Of a stretch of DNA of 64,000 nucleotides, positions 34,621 through 47,081 are shown piece by piece. The stretch is from Oceanospirillum sanctuarii (lineage in GTDB: Bacteria; Pseudomonadota; Gammaproteobacteria; Pseudomonadales; Halomonadaceae). The translations under genes and the position numbers were made by a program. Location of the stretch: positions 393,854 to 457,853 of the forward strand of contig NZ_MTBA01000001.1 of NCBI RefSeq assembly GCF_002150805.1, read 5' to 3'. The notes under the pieces were generated by a model, which worked only from the letters and a program-made list of their open reading frames with translations, ran no database searches and had not been told where the DNA came from. The number at the start of each line of letters is the position of its first letter. Position 1 is the stretch's first letter.

Positions 34621-35142
34621 ATGAGCGAAAAACAGAATAATCAGCCTGATGCGGTTGATAGCATTATCAGCCAGTGGCAGCGGGAAAAACCGGAATTTGA
34701 TCTGACTGCGATGGAGGTGCTGGGGCGTCTGAAACGGGCAGCAGCAGTGCTTTCACCTAAGATTGAAAAGGTGTTTCTGGAACACGGCCTGAATCAGCCG
34801 GAGTTTGATGTACTGGCGACTTTGAGGCGTTCCGGAGCACCTTATTGCCTTGCACCTACGGCGTTGTTTTCCACCCTGATGGTGACATCCGGCACCATGA
34901 CCAATCGCATGACTCAGCTGGAAAAGAAAGGTCTGATTGAACGTCTGCCCAATCCGGATGATGCCCGCAGTAAGCTGGTGAAACTGAGTGATAAGGGGCT
35001 GGAGCTGATCGAGCAGGTATTGCCCCATCATGTGCAAAATGGCCTCAACTTGATATCAGGTCTTGATGGCGATTCTCTTGCTACTCTGAATCAGAGCTTG
35101 CGGGATCTGCTGACGGTGTTGGAAGCACAAGAGGCTGAATAA
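34621..35142 (+). CDS. MarR-family transcriptional regulator
   Basis: A 173-residue winged-helix regulator: LNQPEFDVLATLRRSG (helix 2-3), LAPTALFSTLMVTSGTMTNRMTQLEKKGLIERLPNPDDARSKLVKLSDKG (recognition helix and wing D-x-R-S). Sites 34539-34598 are probably its own operators, allowing autorepression and control of EamA. A frame start at 34567 would lie within operator 2, so the ATG at 34621 is preferred. The SD is weak. Confidence 0.9.
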   Translation: MSEKQNNQPDAVDSIISQWQREKPEFDLTAMEVLGRLKRAAAVLSPKIEKVFLEHGLNQPEFDVLATLRRSGAPYCLAPTALFSTLMVTSGTMTNRMTQLEKKGLIERLPNPDDARSKLVKLSDKGLELIEQVLPHHVQNGLNLISGLDGDSLATLNQSLRDLLTVLEAQEAE

Positions 35143-35226
35143 CGTGCAGCAGTGTTAACCCGCACCGGAATAGCTGCCAGCATGAAACAAGCGGTGTGAA
35201 AAATAAAAATATGGAAGGAATAACCT

Positions 35227-35652
35227 ATGAGTGAGCAGAATATGGAACAGGCTTTGGCCGATCAGCACCACAAGCTGAACTATGTGGAGTTTGCTGCTAA
35301 GGATCTTAGTGGCACTAAGGCGTTCTTTCAGCAGGTATTTGGCTGGAGTTTTGTCGATTACGGGCCAGAGTACATCGCTTTTTCCGGTCAGGGCTTAGAT
35401 GGCGGTTTCTACCAGGCTAATATGGCTGCTGATTCAACAACAGGTTCCGCCTTGCTGGTGTTTTACAGTGCGGATCTGCAAGCCACGCTTGATGCGGTGA
35501 CTGCTGCAGGTGGCGAGATCGTTAAACCTGTCTTTGATTTTCCCGGTGGCCGACGTTTTCACTTCAAAGAACCCTCCGGTAATGAGTTTGCGGTTTGGGC
35601 GTTGCCTGAAAAAAAATCTGCAACCCTGAAGTCGTGTTCAGTGAAGCTTTAG
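35227..35652 (+). CDS. VOC (glyoxalase/bleomycin-resistance fold) protein
   Basis: A 141-residue single VOC module: NYVEFAAKDLSGTKAFFQQVFGWSFVDYG (beta-alpha start with the F-Y/F-x-x-x-F-G-W motif), then IVKPVFDFPGGRRFHFKEPSGNEFAVW. The putative metal ligand E in PSGNEFAVW is present. Function unknown, often a lyase or a drug-sequestering protein. It lies 84 bp after marR, likely in the same operon, with SD GGAAGGAATAACCT. Confidence 0.85.
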   Translation: MSEQNMEQALADQHHKLNYVEFAAKDLSGTKAFFQQVFGWSFVDYGPEYIAFSGQGLDGGFYQANMAADSTTGSALLVFYSADLQATLDAVTAAGGEIVKPVFDFPGGRRFHFKEPSGNEFAVWALPEKKSATLKSCSVKL

Positions 35653-35734
35653 CTCAAAAAATCCGGTATAAATATCAGCCAGTTATCTTAAGCAGACAAT
35701 AAAAATCGAATAACACATCACCCTAAGAGGCGGT

Positions 35735-36529
35735 ATGGATATGCCCTCAACGCCACTGGCAGAGCTGAACAATATCACTGCATTTCGCGGGGACCGTAAG
35801 GTTCTCGAAAACTTCAACCTCACCCTGCATGAAGGGGAGAGCGTTGCCATTCTGGGGCCAAACGGCTGCGGTAAATCCACCCTGTTAAAGCTGCTGACCC
35901 GTGAGATCTATCACGTTGATAAGCCGGAAAGCAGTTTGCTGATTAAGGGACAGGATCGCATCAACCTGATGCAGCTGCGGGAGTGGCTGGGAGTGGTCTC
36001 TCAGGATCTGCAGGAATTTTATACGCCCTACACCAAGGGGCGGGATGTGGTGGCCTCCGGCCTGTTAGGGGCGATTGGCGTTCACGATCATCTGCAATTG
36101 ACGGAACATCAGCAGCAGCGGGTAGATGAGGTGATTGAGCAGTTAGGACTGGCTTACCTGAACGACACCATGTTCCAGCGTCTTTCCACCGGACAGCAGC
36201 GCCGTCTTCTGCTGGCGCGGGCGCTGATCCATAACCCTTCTACGGTGATCTTTGATGAGCCGACCAATAGTCTGGATCTGCAGGCATCCTTCGAGCTGAT
36301 CGCCACCATGCGCGAACTGGTGCAGTCCGGTACCAATCTTCTGATCGCCACCCACCATGTGCAGGAAGTGGTGCCGGAGATCGATCGCATCATCTTTATG
36401 AAAGCCGGAAAGATCATCGCAGATGGCGATAAAACCACGCTGCTGACGGCACAGAATCTCAGCGAGCTGTACGGCGTTAAGCTCAAACTCATGGTTCAGG
36501 ATGGTTTCTATCACGCCTATCCGGTGTGA
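35735..36529 (+). CDS. ABC transporter ATP-binding protein (orphan, ModF/ferric-type)
   Basis: A 264-residue single ATPase: Walker A GPNGCGKST, signature LSTGQQRR, Walker B TVIFDEPTNSLD, switch ATHHVQEV. The LSTGQ signature and the FRGDRKVL...EGESVAILGPNG opening recall ModF/YlmA-type ATPases acting without an adjacent permease. No membrane partner is encoded nearby. Role unknown. AGAGGCGGT precedes the ATG. Confidence 0.82.
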   Translation: MDMPSTPLAELNNITAFRGDRKVLENFNLTLHEGESVAILGPNGCGKSTLLKLLTREIYHVDKPESSLLIKGQDRINLMQLREWLGVVSQDLQEFYTPYTKGRDVVASGLLGAIGVHDHLQLTEHQQQRVDEVIEQLGLAYLNDTMFQRLSTGQQRRLLLARALIHNPSTVIFDEPTNSLDLQASFELIATMRELVQSGTNLLIATHHVQEVVPEIDRIIFMKAGKIIADGDKTTLLTAQNLSELYGVKLKLMVQDGFYHAYPV

Positions 36530-36551
36530 TGAAGGTTCTCAGAGGTTGGTT

Positions 36552-37013
36552 ATGCAAGCGCTTGGACTGAAAATTCCGCCACCGGTTGTGGCACTGTTAC
36601 TGGCAGCAGCTATCTATTACGCGGCACCGGTTTTTCCGGCGTTACCCCTGAATGAGACCTGGCGACTAGTACTGTCGATTCTTTTTGCAGCTATCGGCAT
36701 CTGCTGTGATCTGGCGGGGCTGATCAGCTTCCGTAAGGCGCATACCACGATCAATCCGTTGGCTCCGAAAAAGTCATCGGTACTGGTAACAACAGGTATC
36801 TACCGTTTTACCCGTAATCCTATGTATTTGGGGTTGGCGTTTTTGCTGCTGGCCTGGAGTTGTTACTGGGCATCATCGGCGGTACTGATCGATTTGCCCC
36901 TGTTTGTGGCTTATATCACCCTGTTTCAGATCAAACCGGAAGAGCGCATTCTGCGGGAGAAATTCCCGGATCAGTTTCCGGCCTATTGTCAGCAGGTACG
37001 CCGCTGGATCTGA
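36552..37013 (+). CDS. ICMT/PEMT-like membrane methyltransferase, copy 1
   Basis: A 153-residue protein with three or four membrane helices and the isoprenylcysteine carboxyl methyltransferase-like SAM motif TTGIYRFTRNPMYLGLAFLLLAW near the middle, then KPEERILREKFPDQFPAYCQQVRRWI at the C-terminus (E-E and W essential in the family). Bacterial members methylate unknown substrates. The start at 36552 follows AGAGGTTGGTT; an upstream in-frame ATG at 36501 overlaps the ABC gene. Paralogous to the next gene. Confidence 0.85.
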   Translation: MQALGLKIPPPVVALLLAAAIYYAAPVFPALPLNETWRLVLSILFAAIGICCDLAGLISFRKAHTTINPLAPKKSSVLVTTGIYRFTRNPMYLGLAFLLLAWSCYWASSAVLIDLPLFVAYITLFQIKPEERILREKFPDQFPAYCQQVRRWI

Positions 37014-37076
37014 CCTCGGCTCGTAAGGGCGTTGTCACAATCGAATATCAAAGTTGTAGGAAGAAGGATTTAAGGA

Positions 37077-37550
37077 ATGAAATGGCTGGAGCTTAAAATC
37101 CCACCGGTTGTTGTCACCTTTCTGTTTGGCTTTCTGATGTGGGCAGTCACTTATCCTGTAAAGGGCACGCTGCTTATTCTGCCGATTTCACCCAAGGCGG
37201 CCATTGCGCTAACCGGTATCTGTTTGTTGCTGGGGGCGGCTTTTGCGCTCTCCGGTGTAGTGAGTTTCCGTTTAGCCAAAACCACGTCTAATCCCCTTGA
37301 TCCGCAAAAGGCATCCTCTCTGGTACAGAGTGGCGTTTACCGCATCACCCGCAATCCTATGTATGTGGGTTTTGCGCTCCTGCTGCTGGCGTGGGCTCTC
37401 TTCCTGCAATCGATCTTTGCCATTCTGCTGGTGCCTGCCTTTGTGGCTTATCTGACGGTTTTTCAGATCAGGCCGGAGGAGCTGGCGCTGCATGCACTAT
37501 TTCCAGAAAGCTTCCCAGCTTATTGTCAAAAAGTCCGTCGCTGGGTCTGA
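37077..37550 (+). CDS. ICMT/PEMT-like membrane methyltransferase, copy 2
   Basis: A 157-residue paralogue of the preceding gene: same LKIPPVVV start, SFRLAKTTSNPLDPQKASSLV, GVYRITRNPMYVGFALLLLAWAL and RPEELALHALFPESFPAYCQKVRRWV. The two genes lie in tandem 63 bp apart and probably arose by duplication, now about half identical. Good SD (AAGGATTTAAGGA). Confidence 0.85.
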   Translation: MKWLELKIPPVVVTFLFGFLMWAVTYPVKGTLLILPISPKAAIALTGICLLLGAAFALSGVVSFRLAKTTSNPLDPQKASSLVQSGVYRITRNPMYVGFALLLLAWALFLQSIFAILLVPAFVAYLTVFQIRPEELALHALFPESFPAYCQKVRRWV

Positions 37551-37611
37551 CAATCCATCGGCAGGCGATATGTCTCTGTTGGCGATAACCTAGGCTTAAC
37601 AAGGAGGTCAC

Positions 37612-38443
37612 TTGGACGTTCTAATGATTACCGCCCCGATCTTTCTGCTGATCGGGCTGGGGTATCTTGCGGTGAAAACCGGTTTTACCCCTCTTGAAGC
37701 GATTCCGGGCATGGCGTCCTTTGTGCTCTACTTTGCCGTGCCTGCGGTGATCTTCAGCAATGTCGCCAAAATGGACTTCAGCACCCTGTTTGATCCGCGT
37801 TTTATTGGTGTTTACGCCTCAGCAACGCTGGGTAGTATTCTGCTGGGTTTTGCACTGGCGCGTTGGGGGATGAAGCGAAAAGCCTTGCACAGTGCTGTGC
37901 TGGCGGTGGGGATCGCCACACCCAACAGTCTCTTTATCGGTCTGCCGATTCTGGTACAGGTTTTTGGTGAGATTCCACCGGTATTTGCTATGGCGGTGAT
38001 GGTCGAGAACCTGCTGGTTGTTCCCGCTGATTCTCTCCATTCTGGCGGGTGTCACGGTCGCGTTAAGTGGCCTTGGGATTCCCGTTATCTTCGACAAGAT
38101 GCTCACCATGCTGGCGCAGGCAGCGGGGGCTACAGCGCTCTTTGTGATCGGTGGCTCTCTGGTGGGGAAAAGCGTGCAGGAGGCAGGGGCAGATACCCTG
38201 CTGGTAACCACTGGCAAGCTGATCCTGCAGCCAACACTGGCCTTTATCGCCCTGATGTTTGTACCTGGGTTGGATGATGTTTCCCGCATCACGATTCTGC
38301 TGCTCTGCGCCATGCCGATGTTCAGCATCTATCCGATTATTGGCGGTAATTACGGCTTCAGAGGGCAGTGTGCCGCGATTCTGGTAGTCACTACACTTAG
38401 CTCATTTGTCACTATTACAGCGCTTCTGGGCTGGATTCACTGA
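37612..38443 (+). pseudogene. AEC (auxin efflux carrier) family transporter, single-base frameshift
   Basis: The N-terminal half (DVLMITAPIFLLIGLGYLAVKTGF ... FAMAVMVENLLVV) and the C-terminal half (PLILSILAGVTVALSGLGIPVIFDKML ... SSFVTITALLGWIH) of one AEC carrier lie in adjacent frames. The break is at the CCC at 38023-38025: dropping one C restores a continuous ~276-residue protein. Start is a TTG with a strong AAGGAGGTCAC. Either a recent pseudogene or a sequencing/assembly error in a homopolymer. Ten-helix permeases of this family export auxin-like or dicarboxylate compounds. Confidence 0.85.
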
Positions 38444-38454
38444 GGGATAACGCC

Positions 38455-38793
38455 ATGGCATACGATGAAGGTTTAGCAGAACGCATCCGCGAGCAACTGG
38501 CGGGTAATATCTATATCACCGAGAAGAAGATGTTCGGCGGGCTGTGTTTTCTCCATGACGGCAATATGCTTTGTGGAGTCGTCAAAGATGAACTGATGCT
38601 ACGCACCGGCCCTGACCTCTACGAAGCCTTGTTGGGCAAACCCAACGCTCGCGAGATGGATTTTACCGGCAAACCGTTGAAAGGCATGCTGATCGTAGAA
38701 GCGCAGGGCTTTGCAGAAGACAGCGACCTTAAATGGTGGCTGGAGCAGGTGTTGGGGTTTGTGAGTCAGTTGCCGCCGAAGACTAAGAAATAA
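38455..38793 (+). CDS. TfoX N-terminal-domain protein
   Basis: A 112-residue protein that contains only the TfoX_N domain (MAYDEGLAERIREQL, EKKMFGGLCFLHDGNMLCGVVKDELMLRTG, MDFTGKPLKGMLIV). The C-terminal helix-hairpin-helix TfoX_C domain of the competence regulator Sxy/TfoX is missing. Such short forms are common and of unknown function; no role in competence should be assumed. It lies 11 bp after the frameshifted AEC gene. Confidence 0.88.
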   Translation: MAYDEGLAERIREQLAGNIYITEKKMFGGLCFLHDGNMLCGVVKDELMLRTGPDLYEALLGKPNAREMDFTGKPLKGMLIVEAQGFAEDSDLKWWLEQVLGFVSQLPPKTKK

Positions 38794-38880
38794 ACACAAC
38801 AGAACAACAAGTAAAAAGAGATTTGCAAGGAGAAGAGGTAGAATTTGATTGATAGCTCTAATCATTAGTCTGAGGTCGGT

Positions 38881-41610
38881 ATGCGATATTCCATGGTTTT
38901 ATTTATTTTTGTCTTGTTCTTACAGGGATGTGCAGATTCTGATGATAAGTCTATGGGCACGATGGCGATAGAAAAGGTTGTTGAAACAGGCATAGTGGAT
39001 GAGAGTGTATCCGAGCGTGAGCTTTTGGGTGCAGCCATCGATGAGATCGACAATGCTGAGAGTTTGTTAGCTACTGCAAAAATTGAGATCTTTAATTTAA
39101 ATTCTGACGGCACTTTAAAAGCTGATGGTAGCAGTTTAACTAATATCGATTGGGACCCGACTCATGATGCGGCTTTATTGGAATCCAGCCCAGGCCTAAA
39201 TACACCTCTTCTAATAACTAATGATGTAACGAATACCAGCTATTCGGTTCAAGAGAGACAACTGGCGATTATCGGCAGTCATCAGCCAGGCAGATATGTT
39301 GTTATGGGTTCAAATCCATTCAGAAATCGTGGTAGCAGTAATTCAGAAATGAATGCACTGATGCTTAACGTGTTGAAATGGTTAACAGGCAAACGTGATC
39401 TTAACGATGGAGGTTTAAATATTACTCTTAGTCAGCTGGATGATTCATATTATTTTAAAGATGAAACCTCAACGCGAACCTGGATAGATACAAATATAGG
39501 GGACTGGGTTTCCTATAACGATATAGACACCTGTGATGGAGTCGCGCTAGCGGACTGTATCAAGCAAACTGATCTTCTTATTATCTCTCAGGTAAGTCGT
39601 AATGATGCAGAGGCTGAATCTGTCACGAAAATTGTACAAGATGCCATGAAAAAAGGGTTGCCCGTACTTTATCTGCATCATGACGGTAGTCATACAAGTC
39701 TTGGGAAATTACTTTTCGCTGACGTCTTCCATATAAATTATTTTGGAGATAATTATTGGAGAAGGCTGCAGCTTTCATCGTTCGATGGTAGAGGTGTTCT
39801 AAAGTACATTTCTAATAACTTATCAAAAATCCGTACAACTCTTCAGACTCTGCGCGATGGCGAGATAAGCTATGACTGGTCGACGTGTAGTGGTGAAAAT
39901 TGTTCTGAAGTGAATGGGTTTAAAGATAGCTTTCTACCTGGTGCCCAAGCCGCGAGGTCCTACCTTAGGGGACTAGATAGTGAAAAAAAAGCGATATTTG
40001 AATCTGATGGCTATCGAATTGCGCGTTTGCTGTCGCTAATAGGGGATAAATTAAGAGAAAAAGTTTCATTCCCACTAGATAGGCAGCAACCAGAATTTTT
40101 AAAGGCCTACCTTGCAGATCACTTGGTTTATAACTATCGGAAACAAACCCCTGCAATGCCTAATTTGGGTAACTTCAGTAGGAGTGATTTCTCTCATGTT
40201 AGTCCGACAAATAAAACAATAAACATTATTAGTCGAAGGCATTTCAGGTCTGCTGGAGTTTATGCTTTACCAGGCCAAACTTTCCGTGTGACTCGTAATG
40301 ACTCCAGCGACCTTACAGTTAAAGTCTTTGTGAATACCATTCGGGATGGCGCTACCCATGAATTTGCTTCTGATGGCTACAATAGACCTAAGTTTCTTCG
40401 AACACCTGAGTTTGAAATTGAAAAAGGTCGAGAAATAGCGGTGACATCCCCTTATGGCGGCCCTATTCAGCTAAGTTTTAGCGCAAATGATCTAACGGTT
40501 AGTGTGACATTTGAGAATGTGGGTGAGCATCCGCATTGGCGTAGCAGTGCGGATGATGAATCATTTGCAGAAAAGCTTGAGAAGAATGAATTTGATTGGG
40601 CTGAAGTTGCTACTAATGGCTTTGAAGTTCATTCAAAGCTGGAAAAAATGGAAAAATCAATATCCGATAAAAAATGGGGAACAGCTTCAGTCCTGGCTGC
40701 TGCAACTGAGCGTTATATGCACAATTATCCTCATGTGTTAGCAGGGTTTAAGGGGGATGGGATCGATGTTGTTAGCGAAATTCATCAGTTTGCGCATGAT
40801 TTAGGCCTGACGATCGAAACATTGGATACGGTTAAGCATATGAATGCTGATCAGGCTACTTGTGGCTATGGATGTTCTGGGAATCCATATGATGCTTACT
40901 GGAGCTATGACCCTATCGGTCATGGTGATGTACATGAACTTGGGCACGGGCTTGAGAAGTCACGCCTTAGGTTTGAAGGTTGGGAGTTACACGCCAGTAC
41001 GAATCCCTATTCTTACTATACAAAATCTCGTTATAGTCAAAACACAGGTGGCGAGCCCAGCTGCCAGAACCTTCCTTTTCAATCAGTATTTGAGGTATTG
41101 CAGGCTAGTAGATCTCAAACAAACCCTTCCGAATATCTGCAAGCAAATCTATGGGATACATCTGGTTGGTCTCAGCAGTTTATGGTGACACTTCAGGCGA
41201 TGATGCATGCACAAAAAGAAGGAGAGCTAATCAACGGCTGGCATCTTCTTGCGAGAATGCATATTTTGGAGAGGGAACTCAGTAGAGCAAAAGCTGATTG
41301 GGATAACAGGAAGGAGGCTTTAGGTTTCAGTCATTACTCTTTAGATGAATTTAATGCAATGCGCAAAAATGACTGGCTTTTAGTGAGCTTTTCTTTTGCA
41401 GCAAAACTTGATTACACAGACTTCTTTACAGTAATGGGGTTGCCCTATTCAGAGAAGGCTGCCGGTCAAGTTTCGGCATTCAACTATAAGCTTGTTCCAC
41501 AGACGTTTTTCGTTTCCAGCCCGAATGGCTACTGCAAAACGGATGCATATGGAAGTTATTTGGATAAAACAACCCTCCCTATTGATGGCCTTGCTGCTTG
41601 GCCTGAGTAA
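38881..41610 (+). CDS. IMPa-like (peptidase family M88) lipoprotein metalloprotease
   Basis: A 909-residue secreted protein. The N-terminus MRYSMVLFIFVLFLQGC is a lipoprotein signal with lipobox L-Q-G-C, predicting outer-membrane anchoring at C17. The zinc site is HELGH (685-689) in GHGDVHELGHGLEKSRLRFEGWELHASTNP, the third ligand being probably E in the WELHA segment. The length and HExxH position match Pseudomonas aeruginosa IMPa (about 920 residues), a protease cutting before O-glycosylated Ser/Thr of mucin-like glycoproteins. AT-rich with atypical codon use compared with neighbours. No secretion or mucin-use genes nearby. Glycoprotein specificity is inferred from family. Confidence 0.85.
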   Translation: MRYSMVLFIFVLFLQGCADSDDKSMGTMAIEKVVETGIVDESVSERELLGAAIDEIDNAESLLATAKIEIFNLNSDGTLKADGSSLTNIDWDPTHDAALLESSPGLNTPLLITNDVTNTSYSVQERQLAIIGSHQPGRYVVMGSNPFRNRGSSNSEMNALMLNVLKWLTGKRDLNDGGLNITLSQLDDSYYFKDETSTRTWIDTNIGDWVSYNDIDTCDGVALADCIKQTDLLIISQVSRNDAEAESVTKIVQDAMKKGLPVLYLHHDGSHTSLGKLLFADVFHINYFGDNYWRRLQLSSFDGRGVLKYISNNLSKIRTTLQTLRDGEISYDWSTCSGENCSEVNGFKDSFLPGAQAARSYLRGLDSEKKAIFESDGYRIARLLSLIGDKLREKVSFPLDRQQPEFLKAYLADHLVYNYRKQTPAMPNLGNFSRSDFSHVSPTNKTINIISRRHFRSAGVYALPGQTFRVTRNDSSDLTVKVFVNTIRDGATHEFASDGYNRPKFLRTPEFEIEKGREIAVTSPYGGPIQLSFSANDLTVSVTFENVGEHPHWRSSADDESFAEKLEKNEFDWAEVATNGFEVHSKLEKMEKSISDKKWGTASVLAAATERYMHNYPHVLAGFKGDGIDVVSEIHQFAHDLGLTIETLDTVKHMNADQATCGYGCSGNPYDAYWSYDPIGHGDVHELGHGLEKSRLRFEGWELHASTNPYSYYTKSRYSQNTGGEPSCQNLPFQSVFEVLQASRSQTNPSEYLQANLWDTSGWSQQFMVTLQAMMHAQKEGELINGWHLLARMHILERELSRAKADWDNRKEALGFSHYSLDEFNAMRKNDWLLVSFSFAAKLDYTDFFTVMGLPYSEKAAGQVSAFNYKLVPQTFFVSSPNGYCKTDAYGSYLDKTTLPIDGLAAWPE

Positions 41611-41621
41611 TAAATTAGACA

Positions 41622-41656
41622 CAAAAAAACGAGCCATTTGGCTCGCTTTTGTTTTT
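41622..41656. terminator. Terminator between the IMPa-like gene and gcvP
   Basis: CGAGCC-ATTT-GGCTCG hairpin with an A-run on the left and TTTTGTTTTT on the right: works in both directions for the two convergent genes. Confidence 0.8.
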
Positions 41657-41695
41657 AGCACTTGGCTAAATCAGGCTTAAAACCCACTCAGACAA

Positions 41696-44578
<2,883 letters not shown>

Positions 44579-44670
44579 TTTTATCAACCTATAGTCAAAA
44601 AATAGTCAACCGGCTCAGGGATGAGTCCGATCAAAAGGGGATCCGGCGGTTAGCCAGAGGTGTACAAAGC

Positions 44671-44702
44671 CAATAAAACCGGCAGGTTGCCGGTTTTATT
44701 GT
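44671..44702. terminator. Terminator between gcvH and gcvP
   Basis: AATAAAACCGGCA/TGCCGGTTTTATT, a near-perfect dyad with A/T tails on both sides, in the gcvH-gcvP gap. It should attenuate gcvP relative to gcvH. Confidence 0.75.
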
Positions 44703-44716
44703 TAAAGCATTGGGGA

Positions 44717-45109
44717 TTAAGCGTCTTCAGCTACGCGCTCTGCGTATGCTTCAGCGTCCAGCAGGTCTTCCAGATCAGCAGCGTCTGCCAGTTTGATCTT
44801 AGCGATCCAGCCATCTTCGAACGCGTGCTCGTTGATGGTTTCAGGCGCGCCTTCCAGCTCTTCGTTAACCGCTACGATTTCACCAGCAACCGGTGCGTAG
44901 ATGTCAGAAGCTGCTTTTACAGACTCAACCAGAGAGAACTCTTCACCAGCATCCACTTCACGGCCAACTTCAGGCAGCTCAACGAATACTACATCGCCCA
45001 GTTGATCCTGTGCGTGATCGGTAATACCAACAGTTACAGTACCGTCACCGTTGTCCAGAACCCACTCGTGAGAAGCGGTGTACTTCAGGTTGCCCGGAAT
45101 ATTGCTCAT
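44717..45109 (-). CDS. gcvH: Glycine cleavage system H protein
   Basis: A 130-residue lipoyl carrier. KYTASHEWV at the N-terminus, [21 protein letters not shown], and the lipoylated lysine in [15 protein letters not shown]. It shuttles the aminomethyl group between GcvP, GcvT and the lipoamide dehydrogenase. Start at 45109 after GAGGAATCGAAC; the longer upstream frame to 45217 is not part of the gene. Confidence 0.97.
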   Translation of the reverse strand: MSNIPGNLKYTASHEWVLDNGDGTVTVGITDHAQDQLGDVVFVELPEVGREVDAGEEFSLVESVKAASDIYAPVAGEIVAVNEELEGAPETINEHAFEDGWIAKIKLADAADLEDLLDAEAYAERVAEDA

Positions 45110-45325
45110 GTTCGATTCCTCAATCTCTAATAGGTAAATGGCAGCCACCGGAAAGGATCTCCGGCGCTGGCCGTGATTATCTTTAAATGCGCACGGGAAA
45201 CAAAGCCCAAGAGCCATATTTCCCGCTTATTTATTCAATCTTTTACTTTTATATAAGCCGTTTTTTTATATCTCAGCTTATATGCCAGCGTGTTGCTTAC
45301 TAACTGATTCTTGCCTTAAGAAGGG

Positions 45326-46789
45326 TTAGCAGTTGACCACGTTAACTGCAAGGCCGCCTCTTGAGGTTTCTTTATACTTGTCCTGCATATCATGGCCGGT
45401 CTGTCGCATGGTTTCGATCACGCTGTCCAGAGAGACCTGATGATTGCCATCGCCCCGCAGTGCTAAGCGGGCAGCGTTAATCGCTTTGATGGCTCCCATG
45501 GTGTTGCGTTCGATGCAAGGCACCTGGACCAGACCACCAATAGGATCGCAGGTTAAACCTAAATTGTGTTCCATGCCGATCTCAGCGGCATTTTCGATCT
45601 GCTCATTGCTGCCGCCCATTACCGCGCAAAGTGCGGCGGCGGCCATGGAGCAGGCTACGCCGATCTCACCCTGACAGCCTACCTCTGCAGCCGAGATAGA
45701 GGCATTCTCCTTATAGAGCATGCCGATGGCACTGGCGGTAGCCAAAAACTCAATAATGCCAGCTTCGTTGGCATTAGGCAGAAAGCGCACGTAGTAACTT
45801 AAAACCGCCGGAATTACGCCTGCAGCACCATTGGTTGGTGCCGTGACAACTCGGCCACCAGCAGCATTTTCTTCGTTAACGGCCATGGCGAACAGGTTGA
45901 CCCAATCCATGACTGTTAGCTGATCTTTAAGTGCGTTTTCCGGTTTTTCCGTCAGCTCTCTGTAAAGTTCAGGAGCACGACGTTTAATCTTCAGGCCACC
46001 TGGCAAGATGCCGGTTTCTTTGCAGCCTTTGCGTACACAATTGTCCATCACCTGCCAGACATTCAGGAGTTGCTGTTGAATCTCCTGTTCGCTGCCGCCT
46101 TTACCTGAATCGCCATTCGGATTGCAGGAGCGCAGCGCAATCTCGTTATCAAGCATCATCTGAGCGATGGTTTTGCCGGAGGCTTTGCCCCGGGCTAAGA
46201 GTTCTTTACCGCTTTTGAACGGGTAGGGGCGTAACTCAAAGGCTTCCTGCTGAACTTCGTGGGGTAGCTGAGAAGCTGCACTCAGTTCCGGTGTGGCCTT
46301 AATCTCATCTTCACTGAGAACAAAGCCGCCGCCTACGGAGTAATAAACACCCTGACAGAAAACAACGCCTGCCTGATCAAAAGCGCTGAAGCGCATACCA
46401 TTCGGATGTTCCGGAAGTGAATCTTCAAAATGGAACACCAGATCACGCGCTTCATTAAATTCAATGCTGTGTTCGCCACCCAGTTGCAGAATATGGGAAT
46501 CCCGGATCTCAGCAACCATGCGGTCGACCTGAGTGGTATCAACGGAATCCGGCATCTCTCCCAACAGCCCCAGCAGAACCGCTGTGTCGGTGGCATGCCC
46601 TTTACCTGTAAGCGCCAGAGATCCGAAAAGCTCTGTTTTTACCCTGCTGACATGGCTTAAGTTCTGTTCTGCGCCTGTCTGGCTTTTAAGCTGCCCGATA
46701 AACCGGGCTGCGGCGATCATGGGGCCTACAGTGTGCGAGCTGGATGGGCCTATGCCTATTTTAAAAAGATCAAAAATACTCAGCGACAT
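45326..46789 (-). CDS. sdaA: L-serine ammonia-lyase (iron-sulfur, single chain)
   Basis: A 487-residue [4Fe-4S] serine deaminase that converts serine to pyruvate and ammonia. The N-terminal beta domain starts [21 protein letters not shown]. The catalytic alpha domain contains [38 protein letters not shown] and [24 protein letters not shown] (cluster cysteines). The start at 46789 has AAGGAGAAGGCT in front. Linked to gcv genes, consistent with a glycine to serine to pyruvate catabolic route, though glyA is not in the window. Confidence 0.95.
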   Translation of the reverse strand: MSLSIFDLFKIGIGPSSSHTVGPMIAAARFIGQLKSQTGAEQNLSHVSRVKTELFGSLALTGKGHATDTAVLLGLLGEMPDSVDTTQVDRMVAEIRDSHILQLGGEHSIEFNEARDLVFHFEDSLPEHPNGMRFSAFDQAGVVFCQGVYYSVGGGFVLSEDEIKATPELSAASQLPHEVQQEAFELRPYPFKSGKELLARGKASGKTIAQMMLDNEIALRSCNPNGDSGKGGSEQEIQQQLLNVWQVMDNCVRKGCKETGILPGGLKIKRRAPELYRELTEKPENALKDQLTVMDWVNLFAMAVNEENAAGGRVVTAPTNGAAGVIPAVLSYYVRFLPNANEAGIIEFLATASAIGMLYKENASISAAEVGCQGEIGVACSMAAAALCAVMGGSNEQIENAAEIGMEHNLGLTCDPIGGLVQVPCIERNTMGAIKAINAARLALRGDGNHQVSLDSVIETMRQTGHDMQDKYKETSRGGLAVNVVNC

Positions 46790-46908
46790 AGCCTTCTCCT
46801 TCCTGTCCTCGTCGGTAAGCCAGCATCTCAATGCTTGCTTGTGGCTTATCCGGTGGGACGAAAAATCTTGTTGTTATTATTTTAGATGTCTTGACACTCG
46901 CTCGCGCA

Positions 46909-46944
46909 TTTAACGTCGGTTGGTGTCTTTAACATCGGATGGTG
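46909..46944. repeat. Two 17-bp direct repeats upstream of sdaA
   Basis: TTTAACGTCGGTTGGTG (46909-46925) and TTTAACATCGGATGGTG (46928-46944) differ at two positions and start 19 bp apart. They lie 120-155 bp upstream of the sdaA start on the minus strand, a plausible activator-binding array. Confidence 0.6.
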
Positions 46945-47081
46945 TTGCTAATTAGCCGTCTCAAACCTAACTAAATTGTCTCTGGCTAGACAGCGTAGGA
47001 GTTTTTGATGGGAGATATGCTGAGTGATACAGCCAGTTTCCTTTAATCAACTCCTGCAAAGCTGGTCTTCAGAAAAAACTA

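Noticed and set aside
45194-45225. Inverted repeat CGGGAAA/TTTCCCG upstream of gcvH as an XRE-cupin operator
   Set aside because: Spacing (18 bp) and sequence differ from the TTTCCAAT palindromes; probably unrelated.
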